Source of the DNA: UBA7803 sp040219135
Lineage (GTDB): Bacteria; Pseudomonadota; Gammaproteobacteria; Pseudomonadales; Azotimanducaceae
Length of the DNA stretch: 64,000 nt
Reading direction: 5' to 3'
NCBI GenBank assembly: GCA_040219135.1
Contig: JAVJTA010000003.1
Coordinates: 62,001 to 126,000, forward strand
Shown here: piece after piece, positions 42,701 to 50,101 of the stretch
Layout: each line of letters starts with the position of its first letter
Numbering within the stretch: position 1 is the first letter of the stretch
The notes under the pieces: model-generated
What the model was told of the DNA's origin: nothing
The model's input: the letters and a program-made list of their open reading frames with translations, nothing else
Database searches by the model: none
Program-made: the position numbers and the translations under genes

Positions 42701-43085
42701 CCTCGAGACGCGGCGTCAGCGGGTCGGCGGCCAGATACGGGTCGAGGTCCTTGCGGCTCAGGGCGTCGTAGCGGAACGGGCTGGTCTCCGCACTCTCTTC
42801 GAGGAAGAAGTCGAACGGGTTGAACACCGCCATCTCGGCGACCAGGTCGACGCTGACGACGAAGGATTCGACCTTCTCCGGAAACACCGCGCGGGCCTGA
42901 AAATTGCCGAACGGATCCTGCTGCCAGTTGAGGAAGTGACCCTTCGGCTCGATGTGCAGCGCGTAGCTCACCACCGGCGTGCGGCTGTGGGGGGCCGGGC
43001 GCAGACGGATGATCTGGGGGCCCAGGGTGACCCGACGGTCGTAGTCGTAGCGGGTCTCGTGGTGCAGGGCGACGCGAATGGTCAT
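39765..43085 (-). CDS. Transglutaminase-DUF2126 protein
   Basis: About 1,106 residues. Residues 1-85 are the transglutaminase-associated N-terminal beta domain, about 165-245 the transglutaminase core with the Cys motif RGSCRDSAWLLVQ, the His in LHAWTEAYLPG and the Asp in MDPTSG. From about 285 to the end lies DUF2126, with many conserved His/Asp/Glu residues, including EINVHPAASW and HSGTGGGNHVVLGG. Start: ATG at 43085 has GAAGAG 7 bases upstream; ATG at 43091 abuts it. First gene of the cluster, probably producing a peptide modification. Confidence 0.92.
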   Translation of the reverse strand: MTIRVALHHETRYDYDRRVTLGPQIIRLRPAPHSRTPVVSYALHIEPKGHFLNWQQDPFGNFQARAVFPEKVESFVVSVDLVAEMAVFNPFDFFLEESAETSPFRYDALSRKDLDPYLAADPLTPRLEAWLSDYGTPSDERTVDFLVALNQRLSNDIQYVIRMEPGVQTPEETLTLARGSCRDSAWLLVQILRHYGIAARFVSGYLIQLKADQKSLDGPSGTDHDFTDLHAWTEAYLPGAGWVGMDPTSGLFAGEGHIPLAATPHPSTAAPISGLVEPAECEFGFDMSVRRIFETPRVTRPYTEEAWHAIQALGHQIDSELKRGDVRLTVGGEPTFVAIDYPDGAEWNTDAVGPNKRRLATDLILRLAERFAPGGALHFGQGKWYPGEQLPRWALTLLWRRDGEPICRDLAFVAHPDKDQGATRADAEKLGRSVAHRLGLDEDAVLPAFEDPWHFLAEERRLPQNLTPQTNELDDPLARERLARVFERGLGQPTGYALPVQRWNARSGRPESRWMSERWSTRSDKLFLIPGDSPVGYRLRLGSLPHIAPTAYPHVHPRDPFSMVGDLPPRERLGQAYQDGNGTDERAAPLEQMQIAQPYESANSVRTAMAFEARDGVLYAFMPPVEDAEDYLELLAAVEDAARDHGKPVVVEGYLPPADPRINVVKVTPDPGVIEVNVHPAASWDEMTHITTALYEEARACRLDTQKFMLDGRHSGTGGGNHVVLGGATPADSPFLRRPDLLRSLVAYWQQHPALSYLFSGMFIGPTSQAPRVDEARLDSLYELELAFAQTPDPDSGRSVPPWLVDRIFRNLLIDVTGNTHRAEICIDKLYSPDGPTGRLGLVEFRAFEMPPHARMSLAQQLLLMALVARFWRKPNRHGLVRWGTTLHDRFMLPHFVWQDFNDVVTDLRADGYAFDPAWFAPHFEFRFPRFGAVEHHGVALELRQALEPWHVMGEEGAIGGTVRYVDSSLERLQVRVSGFDRERYLVTCNQHAVPLTATDVPGEFVGGVRFRAWQPAASLHPTITVDAPLTFDLYDRWNRRAVAGCTYHVAHPGGRNFEHFPVNANEAESRRLSRFQPFGHTDGAYPEPPTPASAEFPTTLDLRWK

Positions 43086-43156
43086 GAACATCTCTTCAGC
43101 CGACCCGGCAATTTAGGTCCCGGAGGGGTCTGTATGCAAGAAACCGGCAAGAACCG

Positions 43157-43251
43157 AGGTGCCGGGCATCAACCTTCAACCATTTGGCCGGGCCGCCGCA
43201 GGTTTCGCTTTGCCTTCGCCGCCGAAAAGGTTGAAGGTTGATGCCCGGCAC
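43157..43251. repeat. 95-bp inverted repeat element with 24-bp perfect arms
   Basis: Left arm 43157-43180 and right arm 43228-43251 are perfect reverse complements (GGTGCCGGGCATCAACCTTC and four more bases; GGTTGAAGGTTGATGCCCGG and four more). The 47-base loop is not clearly self-paired. It lies between two divergent genes, so it is not a terminator. It could be a miniature repeat or a strong hairpin; only one copy occurs in the window. Confidence 0.85.
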
Positions 43252-43265
43252 CGCGGGAGGGTCTC

Positions 43266-43877
43266 ATGGAGCAGGTCTGCATTGCCTTCAAAGCCCATAT
43301 GGGCTGGGTGAATACCGCCGCCGTGGCGCGCGGGGATTCGGGGATCCGTTGTCTGGCCGTCGGCCGCGTGGACCTGGTCAGCGGTGACGACCGGGAGGTG
43401 CTGGAACCCTATCACGTCGCCGGCGGCTGGCACGGGCTCGAACGCCGGCCGCGGCCGGCGGATCCGGCGGCCGTCGTCCGCCGCGGCCGGAAACGCCAGG
43501 TGGCCTCGGCCTGCCTGGCCCTGTCCGGGTATCAGGACTCGCTGCGCCAGCGGGGTCTGGAACTGACCCGTGCGGTGCTGCTGACCGGTCGTGGCCGCAT
43601 CGGCGCCGACCTCGAACGCCTGCTCGGCTCCCATGCGCAGATCCACGTGGCCGAAGGGGAGGCCGTTCGCGACGCGCTCCGGGAAGCGCTTCGAGCGCTG
43701 GCCGTGGACCGGCTCGAGCAGGACGAAAAGACCGTGCTGGCTCGGGCGGCGACGACGCTGGACGAGTCCGATCCGGACGCCTTCCTGAGATCGGCGCCGC
43801 CACCGGTACGGCCGCCGGCGGGTCCCTGGCGCAAGGAGGAGCGCCTGCTGGCGCTGGCGGCCTGGCTGCATCGCTGA
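43266..43877 (+). CDS. Uncharacterised conserved-looking protein
   Basis: 203 residues, cytoplasmic, no membrane segment. The first ~65 residues form a beta-rich domain (IAFKAHMGWVNTAAVARGDSGIRCLAVGRVDLV), with later helices rich in Arg/Leu. The region around RAVLLTGRGRIGADLERLLGSHAQIHVAEGEAVRDALREAL suggests a Rossmann-like or helical pattern. I do not recognise the family. The ATG at 43266 is 14 bp after the inverted-repeat element; GGGAGGG precedes it at a good distance. It reads coding-like and is convergent with the TPM gene at 43893. Confidence 0.7.
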   Translation: MEQVCIAFKAHMGWVNTAAVARGDSGIRCLAVGRVDLVSGDDREVLEPYHVAGGWHGLERRPRPADPAAVVRRGRKRQVASACLALSGYQDSLRQRGLELTRAVLLTGRGRIGADLERLLGSHAQIHVAEGEAVRDALREALRALAVDRLEQDEKTVLARAATTLDESDPDAFLRSAPPPVRPPAGPWRKEERLLALAAWLHR

Positions 43878-43892
43878 GCGCGCCGGCGACGT

Positions 43893-44513
43893 TCAGTCGT
43901 AGCCGATCAGGATCAGCCGGTCGTCGAGTTCGTTGCGATTGCCCGCGGTCTTCGGCACCGCCTCACGGAGAATTTCCCCCACCTCCGCAATCGTCCGTTC
44001 GAACCCGGCGAGGGTGCGGCCGGACTTCATCGCCATCACGAAGTCGTCGACCACGGCGCGCCAGCGCTCGGGGGCAACGTGCCGGTCGATGCCGCGGTCG
44101 GCGAGGATCTCCACGTAGTGCTCGACTTCGGAGACGAAAATCAGGATGCCGGTGTCGCCGTCGGTATGATGCAGGCCCTGCTCGAGGAACATTCGCCGCG
44201 CCATGTTCGCCGCCCGCCAGTGCCGCACCCGGCGGGGGATCAGGCGGATGCCCAGGGCCGGCACGCGCAGCAGCAGCGCCAGCACACAGAACACGGCAAG
44301 CTGGGCGACCGCGATGACGTCGCCGGGATAGGCCGTGAACAGACCCAGGGTCGGCACGCCGAGCGCCAGCAGCGCGGCCCAGAGCACGGGGATGTAGCGG
44401 TAGTCGTCGCTGCGCGCACACAGCACGGTCACCAGCTCGGCGTCCGTGGATCGCTCCACTTCGGCGATCTGGTCGGCGATCTGCTGGCGTTCGATGTCGT
44501 TGATCAGTGGCAT
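43893..44513 (-). CDS. TPM-domain membrane protein
   Basis: 206 residues. An N-terminal TPM fold portion (ADQIAEVERSTDAELVTVLCARSDDYRYIP) leads into two hydrophobic helices (43-90) and a second part (DTGILIFVSEVEHYVEILADRGID, VDDFVMAMKSGRTLAGFERTIAEVGEIL) that matches the C-terminal half of the TPM domain. The TPM fold is thus split by the membrane helices. It lies 14 bp behind the YgcG-like gene in the LemA operon. Function is probably in membrane protein quality or photosystem-like repair in other lineages; here unknown. Confidence 0.83.
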   Translation of the reverse strand: MPLINDIERQQIADQIAEVERSTDAELVTVLCARSDDYRYIPVLWAALLALGVPTLGLFTAYPGDVIAVAQLAVFCVLALLLRVPALGIRLIPRRVRHWRAANMARRMFLEQGLHHTDGDTGILIFVSEVEHYVEILADRGIDRHVAPERWRAVVDDFVMAMKSGRTLAGFERTIAEVGEILREAVPKTAGNRNELDDRLILIGYD

Positions 44514-44527
44514 CCGTCGTGTCTCCC

Positions 44528-45319
44528 CTACCAGCCCCCGGAGGCGCCGCCGCCGCCGAAGCTGCCACCGCCGCCAGAAAAGCCACCGCCACCGCCGCCA
44601 CCGAATCCGCCGCCGCCGAAGGCGCCACGGCCGCCGCCGAGCATACCGCCCACGAGAAGCGCGCGGCCGACCCCGCCACCGCCGCGGCCGAAGCTCGAGA
44701 GGATGATGAGGCCGACGATGATCCAGAACACGATGGCCGGCAGCCGCCGCCGCTCGCCCGGGTCGGCGCGGACCGTGCTCGGTTCGTAGCTGCCGTCCAG
44801 CGCGGCGAGTATGCCGCGGGTGCCGGCGGCCACACCGGCGTTGAAGTCGCCCTCGCGGAATTCCGGAAGGATCCGGCCCTGAATGATGTCCCAGGAAACG
44901 GCGTCGGTGAGCTGCCCCTCGAGGCCGTAGCCGACTTCGATGCGCACCTGGCGTTCCGCCGGGGCGATGATCAGCAGGGCGCCGCTGTCCGTACCGGCCT
45001 GACCGATGCCCCAGTGACGCCCGAGCTGGTAGCCGTAGTCTTCGATCGCGCGCCCCTCCAGCGACGGTACCGTGGCGACCACGACCTGGGTGCCGCGGCT
45101 TTCACGTTCGAAGTCCTCGAGTTCGGCCGTCAGGGTCCGTTCGGTGGACGGGCTGAGGATGTCGGCGGCATCCACGACCCGGCCGCTGAGGTCCGGATAC
45201 GCGGCGGCGGTAGCCGCCACGCCGGCGCCGGGCGCCAGTGCGGCGACGCTCAGCAGGGCGATGATCAGCAGTCCGGCGGCGCGCCGGGCGGGTCCCGGCC
45301 ACGGGCCCCGATCAGGCAT
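44528..45319 (-). CDS. TPM-domain YgcG-like protein with Gly-rich tail
   Basis: 263 residues with a signal peptide (1-35). The TPM domain (LSGRVVDAADILSPSTERTL, QVVVATVPSLEGRAIEDYGYQLGRHWGIG, VRIEVGYGLEGQLTDAVSWDIIQ) is followed by one membrane helix (IVFWIIVGLIILSSF) and a Gly/Phe/Ser-rich C-terminal tail of about 45 residues. This architecture is shared by YgcG proteins found beside LemA. ATG at 45319 overlaps the lemA stop (TGATG), so translation is coupled. Confidence 0.88.
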   Translation of the reverse strand: MPDRGPWPGPARRAAGLLIIALLSVAALAPGAGVAATAAAYPDLSGRVVDAADILSPSTERTLTAELEDFERESRGTQVVVATVPSLEGRAIEDYGYQLGRHWGIGQAGTDSGALLIIAPAERQVRIEVGYGLEGQLTDAVSWDIIQGRILPEFREGDFNAGVAAGTRGILAALDGSYEPSTVRADPGERRRLPAIVFWIIVGLIILSSFGRGGGGVGRALLVGGMLGGGRGAFGGGGFGGGGGGGFSGGGGSFGGGGASGGW

Positions 45320-45945
45320 CAGAACTCGACCTGAGGGGCCTGTTCGGCGCCAGCGGTGGCTTCGAAGGTCTCGCGTATCGGCATCTCGCTGTACAGCACG
45401 CTGTGCCAGATCCGGCCGGGCAGCGTCCGGATCTCGGTGTTGTAGGCTTGCACCGCCTGGATGTAGTCGCGGCGGGCGACGCTGATGCGGTTCTCGGTAC
45501 CCTCGAGCTGAGACTGCAGGGCGAGGAAGTTCTGGTTCGACTTGAGCTCCGGATAGCGCTCCACGACCACCATGAGTCGGGACAGGGCGCTCGACAGCGC
45601 GGCCTGGTTCTGCTCGAAGGCCTGGAGCGCCTGGGGGTTGTCGATGATGTCGGCGTCGACCTGCATCTGACCGACCTTGGCGCGCGCTTCCACCACCGCC
45701 TGCAGCGTCTCGCGTTCCTGGGTGGCGAAACCCTTCACGGTCTCCACCAGGTTCGGCACCAGGTCGGCCCGGCGCTGGTACTGATTCTGTACCTGGGCCC
45801 ACTGGGCCTTCACCGCTTCGTCGTAGGCTGGAATGTTGTTGATGCCGCAGCCGCTGAGCCCCAGGCCGGCGACGACCAGCACGCTCAGTCGGGCGGCGGC
45901 GCTCGCCGCGGCGAGGGTCGGGAAAGGCATCGAAATGTTCGTCAC
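45319..45945 (-). CDS. lemA: LemA family protein
   Basis: 208 residues. A lipobox-like LGLSGCGINN after the signal sequence suggests lipid attachment in the inner membrane. The helical core has YDEAVKAQWAQVQNQYQRRADLVPNLVETVKGFATQE, the LemA signature, and RRDYIQAVQAYNTEIRTLPGRIW near the end. LemA commonly pairs with YgcG/TPM proteins, as here. The exact activity is unknown. First gene of a three-gene operon. Confidence 0.93.
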   Translation of the reverse strand: MTNISMPFPTLAAASAAARLSVLVVAGLGLSGCGINNIPAYDEAVKAQWAQVQNQYQRRADLVPNLVETVKGFATQERETLQAVVEARAKVGQMQVDADIIDNPQALQAFEQNQAALSSALSRLMVVVERYPELKSNQNFLALQSQLEGTENRISVARRDYIQAVQAYNTEIRTLPGRIWHSVLYSEMPIRETFEATAGAEQAPQVEF

Positions 45946-46001
45946 GGAGGCCTCACGGGGTCAGACACAGGGCCGCATGATGCGGTCGCGGCGCGGCGCC
46001 T

Positions 46002-47012
46002 TCAAGCCGCGTTCCCGGCCCGGTAGCGGGCCGGCGAGACTCCGGTCCAGCGCCGGAACGCGCGGCGGAAGTTGGCGGGGTCGTCGTAGCCCACCAGCGC
46101 CGCGATGTCGGTGACCGGCAGGGTGGTCGTGGAGAGATAGCGGCAGGCCAGGGTTTCTCGAACCTCGTCGGTGATGGCGCGGAAGCTGGTCTGCTCGGCG
46201 CGCAGACGCCGCCGCAGGGTGCGCTCGCTGATCGCCAGCCGCCGGGCGAGTTCGGGCAGACCGGGAAACTCTCCGGCCGCGTTCAGCAGCGCCCGGCGCA
46301 CGGTCTCCCTGACGCCGACGGTCTCGCGCATGGTGGCGAGAAGCGCCTCGCACTGGCGCGCGCAGAGTTCCGCCAGCGCCGGGTCGGCGCTGCCGATCTC
46401 CATGTCGAGAAACCGCCGGTGACAGACCAGCGCGCTGTGGCGCTGCTGGAACCGCACCGGCAGCCTGAGCTGGGCGAAGTCGGCGGCGTGGGCCGGGGGC
46501 GCATAGTCGAACCACGCCTCGGCCCCGGGAATGGGTCCGGGAAACAGGCTCCTCGCCGCGGCGACCAGCGTGGCGATCACCAGTTCGACGAACAGGGTGG
46601 GCGAGCCCAGGTCGGCCAGGGTTCGGCAGGTGAGCAGCACGCGATCGCCCTGCAGCGCCCGGGCGAGTTCGATGTGCGGGACCGCCAGCCGCGCGTAGCG
46701 CACCAGCAGGGACAGCAGCTGATCGCCGTTGCGACAGCTCATCAGCGCGTAGCCGAGAATGCCGTGGCTGGCGAGGTTGAGGCGCAGCCCGTAGTGCAGG
46801 GCGAACGCCGGATCATCGGTCAGCGTCACGGCGCGCCGCACCAGATCAGCGAGCGCCTGCGGGGTGATCTCCGCCGGTGGTCCGTCGGGCAGCAGCCGTG
46901 TGGCGGCGATGCCGCGACGCTCCAGTTCGTCCAGCAGCGTCGTCAGGTAGGTCCGATGGATGCCGGCCGCCGGGACGGCCGCCGGGACGGACGCGGGTGC
47001 CGGCTCGCTCAT
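46002..47012 (-). CDS. AraC family transcriptional regulator (arabinose-binding-like N-terminus)
   Basis: 336 residues. Residues about 20-210 are the N-terminal ligand-binding domain of the PF12625 type (ITPQALADLVRRAVTLTDDPAFALHYGLRLNLASHG). The C-terminal 100 residues hold the two helix-turn-helix units (LARRLAISERTLRRRLRAEQTSF and TDIAALVGYDDPANFRRAFRRWTGVSPARYR). Relatives control lipid or hydrocarbon catabolism genes. It is divergent from the hydrolase gene at 47168, and the 155-bp region between them carries paired direct repeats. Confidence 0.92.
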   Translation of the reverse strand: MSEPAPASVPAAVPAAGIHRTYLTTLLDELERRGIAATRLLPDGPPAEITPQALADLVRRAVTLTDDPAFALHYGLRLNLASHGILGYALMSCRNGDQLLSLLVRYARLAVPHIELARALQGDRVLLTCRTLADLGSPTLFVELVIATLVAAARSLFPGPIPGAEAWFDYAPPAHAADFAQLRLPVRFQQRHSALVCHRRFLDMEIGSADPALAELCARQCEALLATMRETVGVRETVRRALLNAAGEFPGLPELARRLAISERTLRRRLRAEQTSFRAITDEVRETLACRYLSTTTLPVTDIAALVGYDDPANFRRAFRRWTGVSPARYRAGNAA

Positions 47013-47070
47013 GGCCGTGCGCCGGGCGGACGACGATCCTGCGACAGCGGATGCGATCGCACCTCGGGCA

Positions 47071-47107
47071 TGGCCAGAAATGACCCCCTTTGTGGCCGTA
47101 AATGACC
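47071..47107. promoter_or_regulatory. Paired 15-bp direct repeats TGGCC-NN-AAATGACC
   Basis: TGGCCAGAAATGACC (47071-47085) and TGGCCGTAAATGACC (47093-47107) differ at two bases and repeat every 22 bp, two helical turns. This is the usual arrangement of an AraC-family operator, in the region between the regulator and the hydrolase. Confidence 0.7.
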
Positions 47108-47167
47108 TATCACAATGGTGCAGCGTATCTAGAATGCGCCCCCATCACAACGACCCGAGAGCACACC

Positions 47168-48004
47168 ATGGCACTGTCACATACCCCCGGCGACGTCAGC
47201 ATCCGTCCGCGCCACCCGAGCTTCGATCTCGAGCAGGCCCTGGCCTCCGACTGGCACGGCGGCGACGCCTTCAGGACGGCGTTCTTCAATGCCCTGTCCC
47301 TGACCTTTCCCGTCGGCGAGAAGTACTTCATCGACAGCGTCCGGCTGTTTCAGAAGGACATCGTCGAGCCGAAGCTGTCCCAGGAGATCCGCGGCTTCAT
47401 CGGTCAGGAGGCGATCCACCGCCGCGAGCACGCGAAGTACAACGACCTGCTCTGCGCGGCGCGCGGTTACCGGCTGGCCGATATCGAGGACGGTCTCGCC
47501 GCCCGGGTCGCGTCGCGGCAGCAGACCTCGCGCTACGCCCAGCTCATGGAAACCGCCGCGTTCGAGCACCTGACCGCCATCTTCGCCCAGGGCGTGCTCA
47601 CCGACCCGGCCTGGCTCGACGGGGCCGATCCGACCCTGGCGGCCATGTGGCGCTGGCACGCCATCGAGGAGGCCGAGCACAAGGCGGTGACCTTCGACGT
47701 CTACGCGGCCGCCGGCGGCAACATGGACTGGCTGCGCAAGGCGCTGCTGCCGGTCACCCGGGTGTTCCTCGAGGACATCCTGCGCGGGGTGTGGATGATG
47801 CTGAAGTCCGATGGCCGCCATCGTGACCCGCGGGTGTGGCTCGGCGGCATGAACTGGCTGTTCGGCCGGCCCGGCGTGCTGCGCCGGCTCTTCCCCCAGT
47901 GGCGCGAGTTCCTGCGCCCGGACTTCCATCCCTGGGACCTGGACAACCGGGCCCTCATCGACGCGTGGAAGGCGGACGAGGAGCCGCAGCTCCTGGCAGC
48001 CTGA
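47168..48004 (+). CDS. Ferritin-like metal-dependent hydrolase (PF10118 type)
   Basis: 278 residues. Paired carboxylate/histidine motifs, GQEAIHRREHAKYN, AAFEHLTAIF and WHAIEEAEHKAVTFDVY, suggest a four-helix di-iron or similar metal centre. The family is annotated as predicted metal-dependent hydrolase, with unproven reaction. In many genomes such genes lie beside AraC regulators and lipid-catabolism genes, as here. ATG at 47168 has GAGAG 6 bases upstream. It converges with the monooxygenase gene (1-bp gap). Confidence 0.85.
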   Translation: MALSHTPGDVSIRPRHPSFDLEQALASDWHGGDAFRTAFFNALSLTFPVGEKYFIDSVRLFQKDIVEPKLSQEIRGFIGQEAIHRREHAKYNDLLCAARGYRLADIEDGLAARVASRQQTSRYAQLMETAAFEHLTAIFAQGVLTDPAWLDGADPTLAAMWRWHAIEEAEHKAVTFDVYAAAGGNMDWLRKALLPVTRVFLEDILRGVWMMLKSDGRHRDPRVWLGGMNWLFGRPGVLRRLFPQWREFLRPDFHPWDLDNRALIDAWKADEEPQLLAA

Positions 48005-48005
48005 G

Positions 48006-49967
48006 CTACGTGCCCGTGCGTCGGGCGCGCTGGCCCGGGTCAAGGAACTCGTAGTCGTCGGGGTCCGGTTCCCGGGTCTGGCGCCAGAACTCGACCAGTG
48101 AGAACGGCCAGTTCTGGGTGACGCGGCCCTTGGCGTTCTTGTACCAGGTGGGGACGTCGGCGGCGCCCCAGGCCATGTTCAGGTTGCCCTCGTCGATGAT
48201 CTCGTTGTAGCGGTCGTGGACGTCGCCGCGGCAGTCCAGGGCCGCGTGGCCGGTGTCGAGAAGCAGCCGGATACAGCTGAGGATGTAGCGCACCTCGCAC
48301 TCGGAAAAGAACACGATGCTGCCGTTGACCACGATGTTGGTGTTCGGCCCGTAGCAGCAGAACAGGTTCGGAAAGCCCGGGATGGTCACGCCCAGATAGG
48401 CGCGCGGGTCGCCGTCCCAGTGTTCCTGCAGATCGATGCCGTTGCGGCCGCTGACCCGCATGGGCCAGAGGAAGCGGCTCGCCTGGAAGCCGGTACCGTA
48501 GATCAGCACGTCGGCGTCGTAGCGTTTGCCGCTCTCGGTGACGATGCCGGTTGCGGTGATTTCGGTGATGGGGTCGGTGATCACGTCGACGTTGTCGCGC
48601 TTCAGCGCCCGGATCCAGTTGCCGTTGTCGAACAGCACCCGCTTGCCGCCGGGGGGGTAGGTCGGCACGGATTTCCCGATCAGCTCCTGGTCCCCGTCGC
48701 AGCACTCGACGATCCAGTCGGTGAACAGCTGGCGCAGCTCGTCGTTTTCCGCGCTGACCGTGTTGTTGCGGCCGTTCCACGCCGGATCCTTCTTCACCGC
48801 GAACAGAACGCCCTCGGCGGCGTTCCAGAACATGGCGAAGCGGTACCAGCGCAGGTAGTAAGGGATGTGGTTGAGCAGCCAGTGCTTCTCGCCCGGCACG
48901 TCGTCGTGATAGATGGGCACCGGCGCCATCCACGGCGGGGTGCGCTGGAAGATGGTGACCCGCTCGGCCACCTTGGCGATCTCCGGGGCGAACTGGAACG
49001 CGCTGGCGCCGGTACCGATGACCAGGATCTTCTTGTCCGTGAGATCGTGCTCGTGCTCCCATTCGGTGGAGTGGAAGGCGATGCCCTTGAACTTCTCCTG
49101 CCCCGGAATGTCCGGCCACTTCGGCCGGTTCAGCTGACCGACGGCGCTGATCACGGCATTGGCACGGAGCACCTCCTCGCCGTCGGCGGACTTCACGTGC
49201 ACGTCCCAGGTGCCGGTATCGTCGTCGTAGCGGGCGTGGGTGACTTCCGTACCGAAGCGGGTGTGGCGCTTCAGATCGTAGTCGACGGCCACGTCATCGA
49301 AGTACTCGCGCAGGACTTTCTGCGGCGAGTAGTACTGCGGCCAGTCGGCGGGCCGGAAGCTGTAGGAGTAGATGTGGTTGGGACTGTCCACCCGGCATCC
49401 CGGGTAGGTGTTCTGGTACCAGGTGCCGCCGACGTCCTCGTGCCGTTCGATGATCTCGAAGGGGATACCGGCTTCCTGCAGGCGGATGGCGGCGAGCAGT
49501 CCGGACATCCCGGCACCGATCACCAGCACCTTGAATGCCTCCCGGTCCTCCCTGGGAATTCGATCGAGGCCCTCGGGCTTGTAGGGATCTCCGCCGTCGA
49601 GGGCCAGTTCCGCGTGCAGGAACTCGCCGTAGTCGGAGGTCAGCTCGCGGCCGACGATGAAGTTGACCATTTCGGAAATCACCGCCTGGGACGGGGGCGG
49701 CGGCAGGGGCGCGCCGTCGCGCAGCTTCTTCAGGGCGTCGAGGGCGAGGGCGCGGATCTGAGCCTGCTCGGACTCGGGGATGTTGCCCTGCTCGTCGCCG
49801 AAGAAACTGATCTCCGGGCGGATCGTGCCGCGGATGATTTCCGGATCGCCGGTGATGTGCACCAGGGCGCACATCAGTGAAGGAATGTGGGCGGTTTTCA
49901 GCGCCCGGGCGATGAAGGCGTCGTCTTCGGTGATGGGTTCGACGTCCTGCAGTGGGCGAACGGTCAT
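48006..49967 (-). CDS. Baeyer-Villiger-type flavin monooxygenase
   Basis: 653 residues, FAD and NADPH dependent. The FAD motif VIGAGMSGLLAA starts near residue 150, and the NADPH motif VIGTGASAFQFAPEIA follows. The family fingerprint FxGxxxHTxxW is present as FKGIAFHSTEW. The N-terminal helical extension of about 140 residues is like that of 4-hydroxyacetophenone monooxygenase. It likely inserts oxygen next to a ketone. ATG at 49967 has GGAGG; an upstream ATG at 50015 is less likely. It is divergent from the SDR gene with 134 bp between starts. Confidence 0.92.
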   Translation of the reverse strand: MTVRPLQDVEPITEDDAFIARALKTAHIPSLMCALVHITGDPEIIRGTIRPEISFFGDEQGNIPESEQAQIRALALDALKKLRDGAPLPPPPSQAVISEMVNFIVGRELTSDYGEFLHAELALDGGDPYKPEGLDRIPREDREAFKVLVIGAGMSGLLAAIRLQEAGIPFEIIERHEDVGGTWYQNTYPGCRVDSPNHIYSYSFRPADWPQYYSPQKVLREYFDDVAVDYDLKRHTRFGTEVTHARYDDDTGTWDVHVKSADGEEVLRANAVISAVGQLNRPKWPDIPGQEKFKGIAFHSTEWEHEHDLTDKKILVIGTGASAFQFAPEIAKVAERVTIFQRTPPWMAPVPIYHDDVPGEKHWLLNHIPYYLRWYRFAMFWNAAEGVLFAVKKDPAWNGRNNTVSAENDELRQLFTDWIVECCDGDQELIGKSVPTYPPGGKRVLFDNGNWIRALKRDNVDVITDPITEITATGIVTESGKRYDADVLIYGTGFQASRFLWPMRVSGRNGIDLQEHWDGDPRAYLGVTIPGFPNLFCCYGPNTNIVVNGSIVFFSECEVRYILSCIRLLLDTGHAALDCRGDVHDRYNEIIDEGNLNMAWGAADVPTWYKNAKGRVTQNWPFSLVEFWRQTREPDPDDYEFLDPGQRARRTGT

Positions 49968-50057
49968 GCGGACCTCCGTGAGAGCGCGCTCGGTGATCGG
50001 ACAAAGTTGGAACATGGTATAACACGGCCATTCCGTCGATACAGATCCGCATGCGCG

Positions 50058-50075
50058 TCGACCGTCAGCGGTCGA
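50058..50075. promoter_or_regulatory. 18-bp inverted repeat TCGACCG-TCAG-CGGTCGA
   Basis: Perfect 7-bp arms with a 4-base spacer, between the monooxygenase and SDR genes, 27 bp before the SDR start. Could be an operator or an mRNA hairpin in the SDR leader. Confidence 0.4.
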
Positions 50076-50101
50076 TCTGCCGTCGCGAGGAGGAGAGTCT
50101 C

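Noticed and set aside
39906..43241. Long rightward frame of 1,111 codons opposite the DUF2126 gene
   Set aside because: The minus strand has clear transglutaminase and DUF2126 motifs. The plus frame has no domain and a low-complexity Val/Arg/Gln composition.
43157..43251. The 24-bp inverted repeat as a transcription terminator
   Set aside because: Flanking genes are divergent, the loop is 47 bases and there is no T-run.
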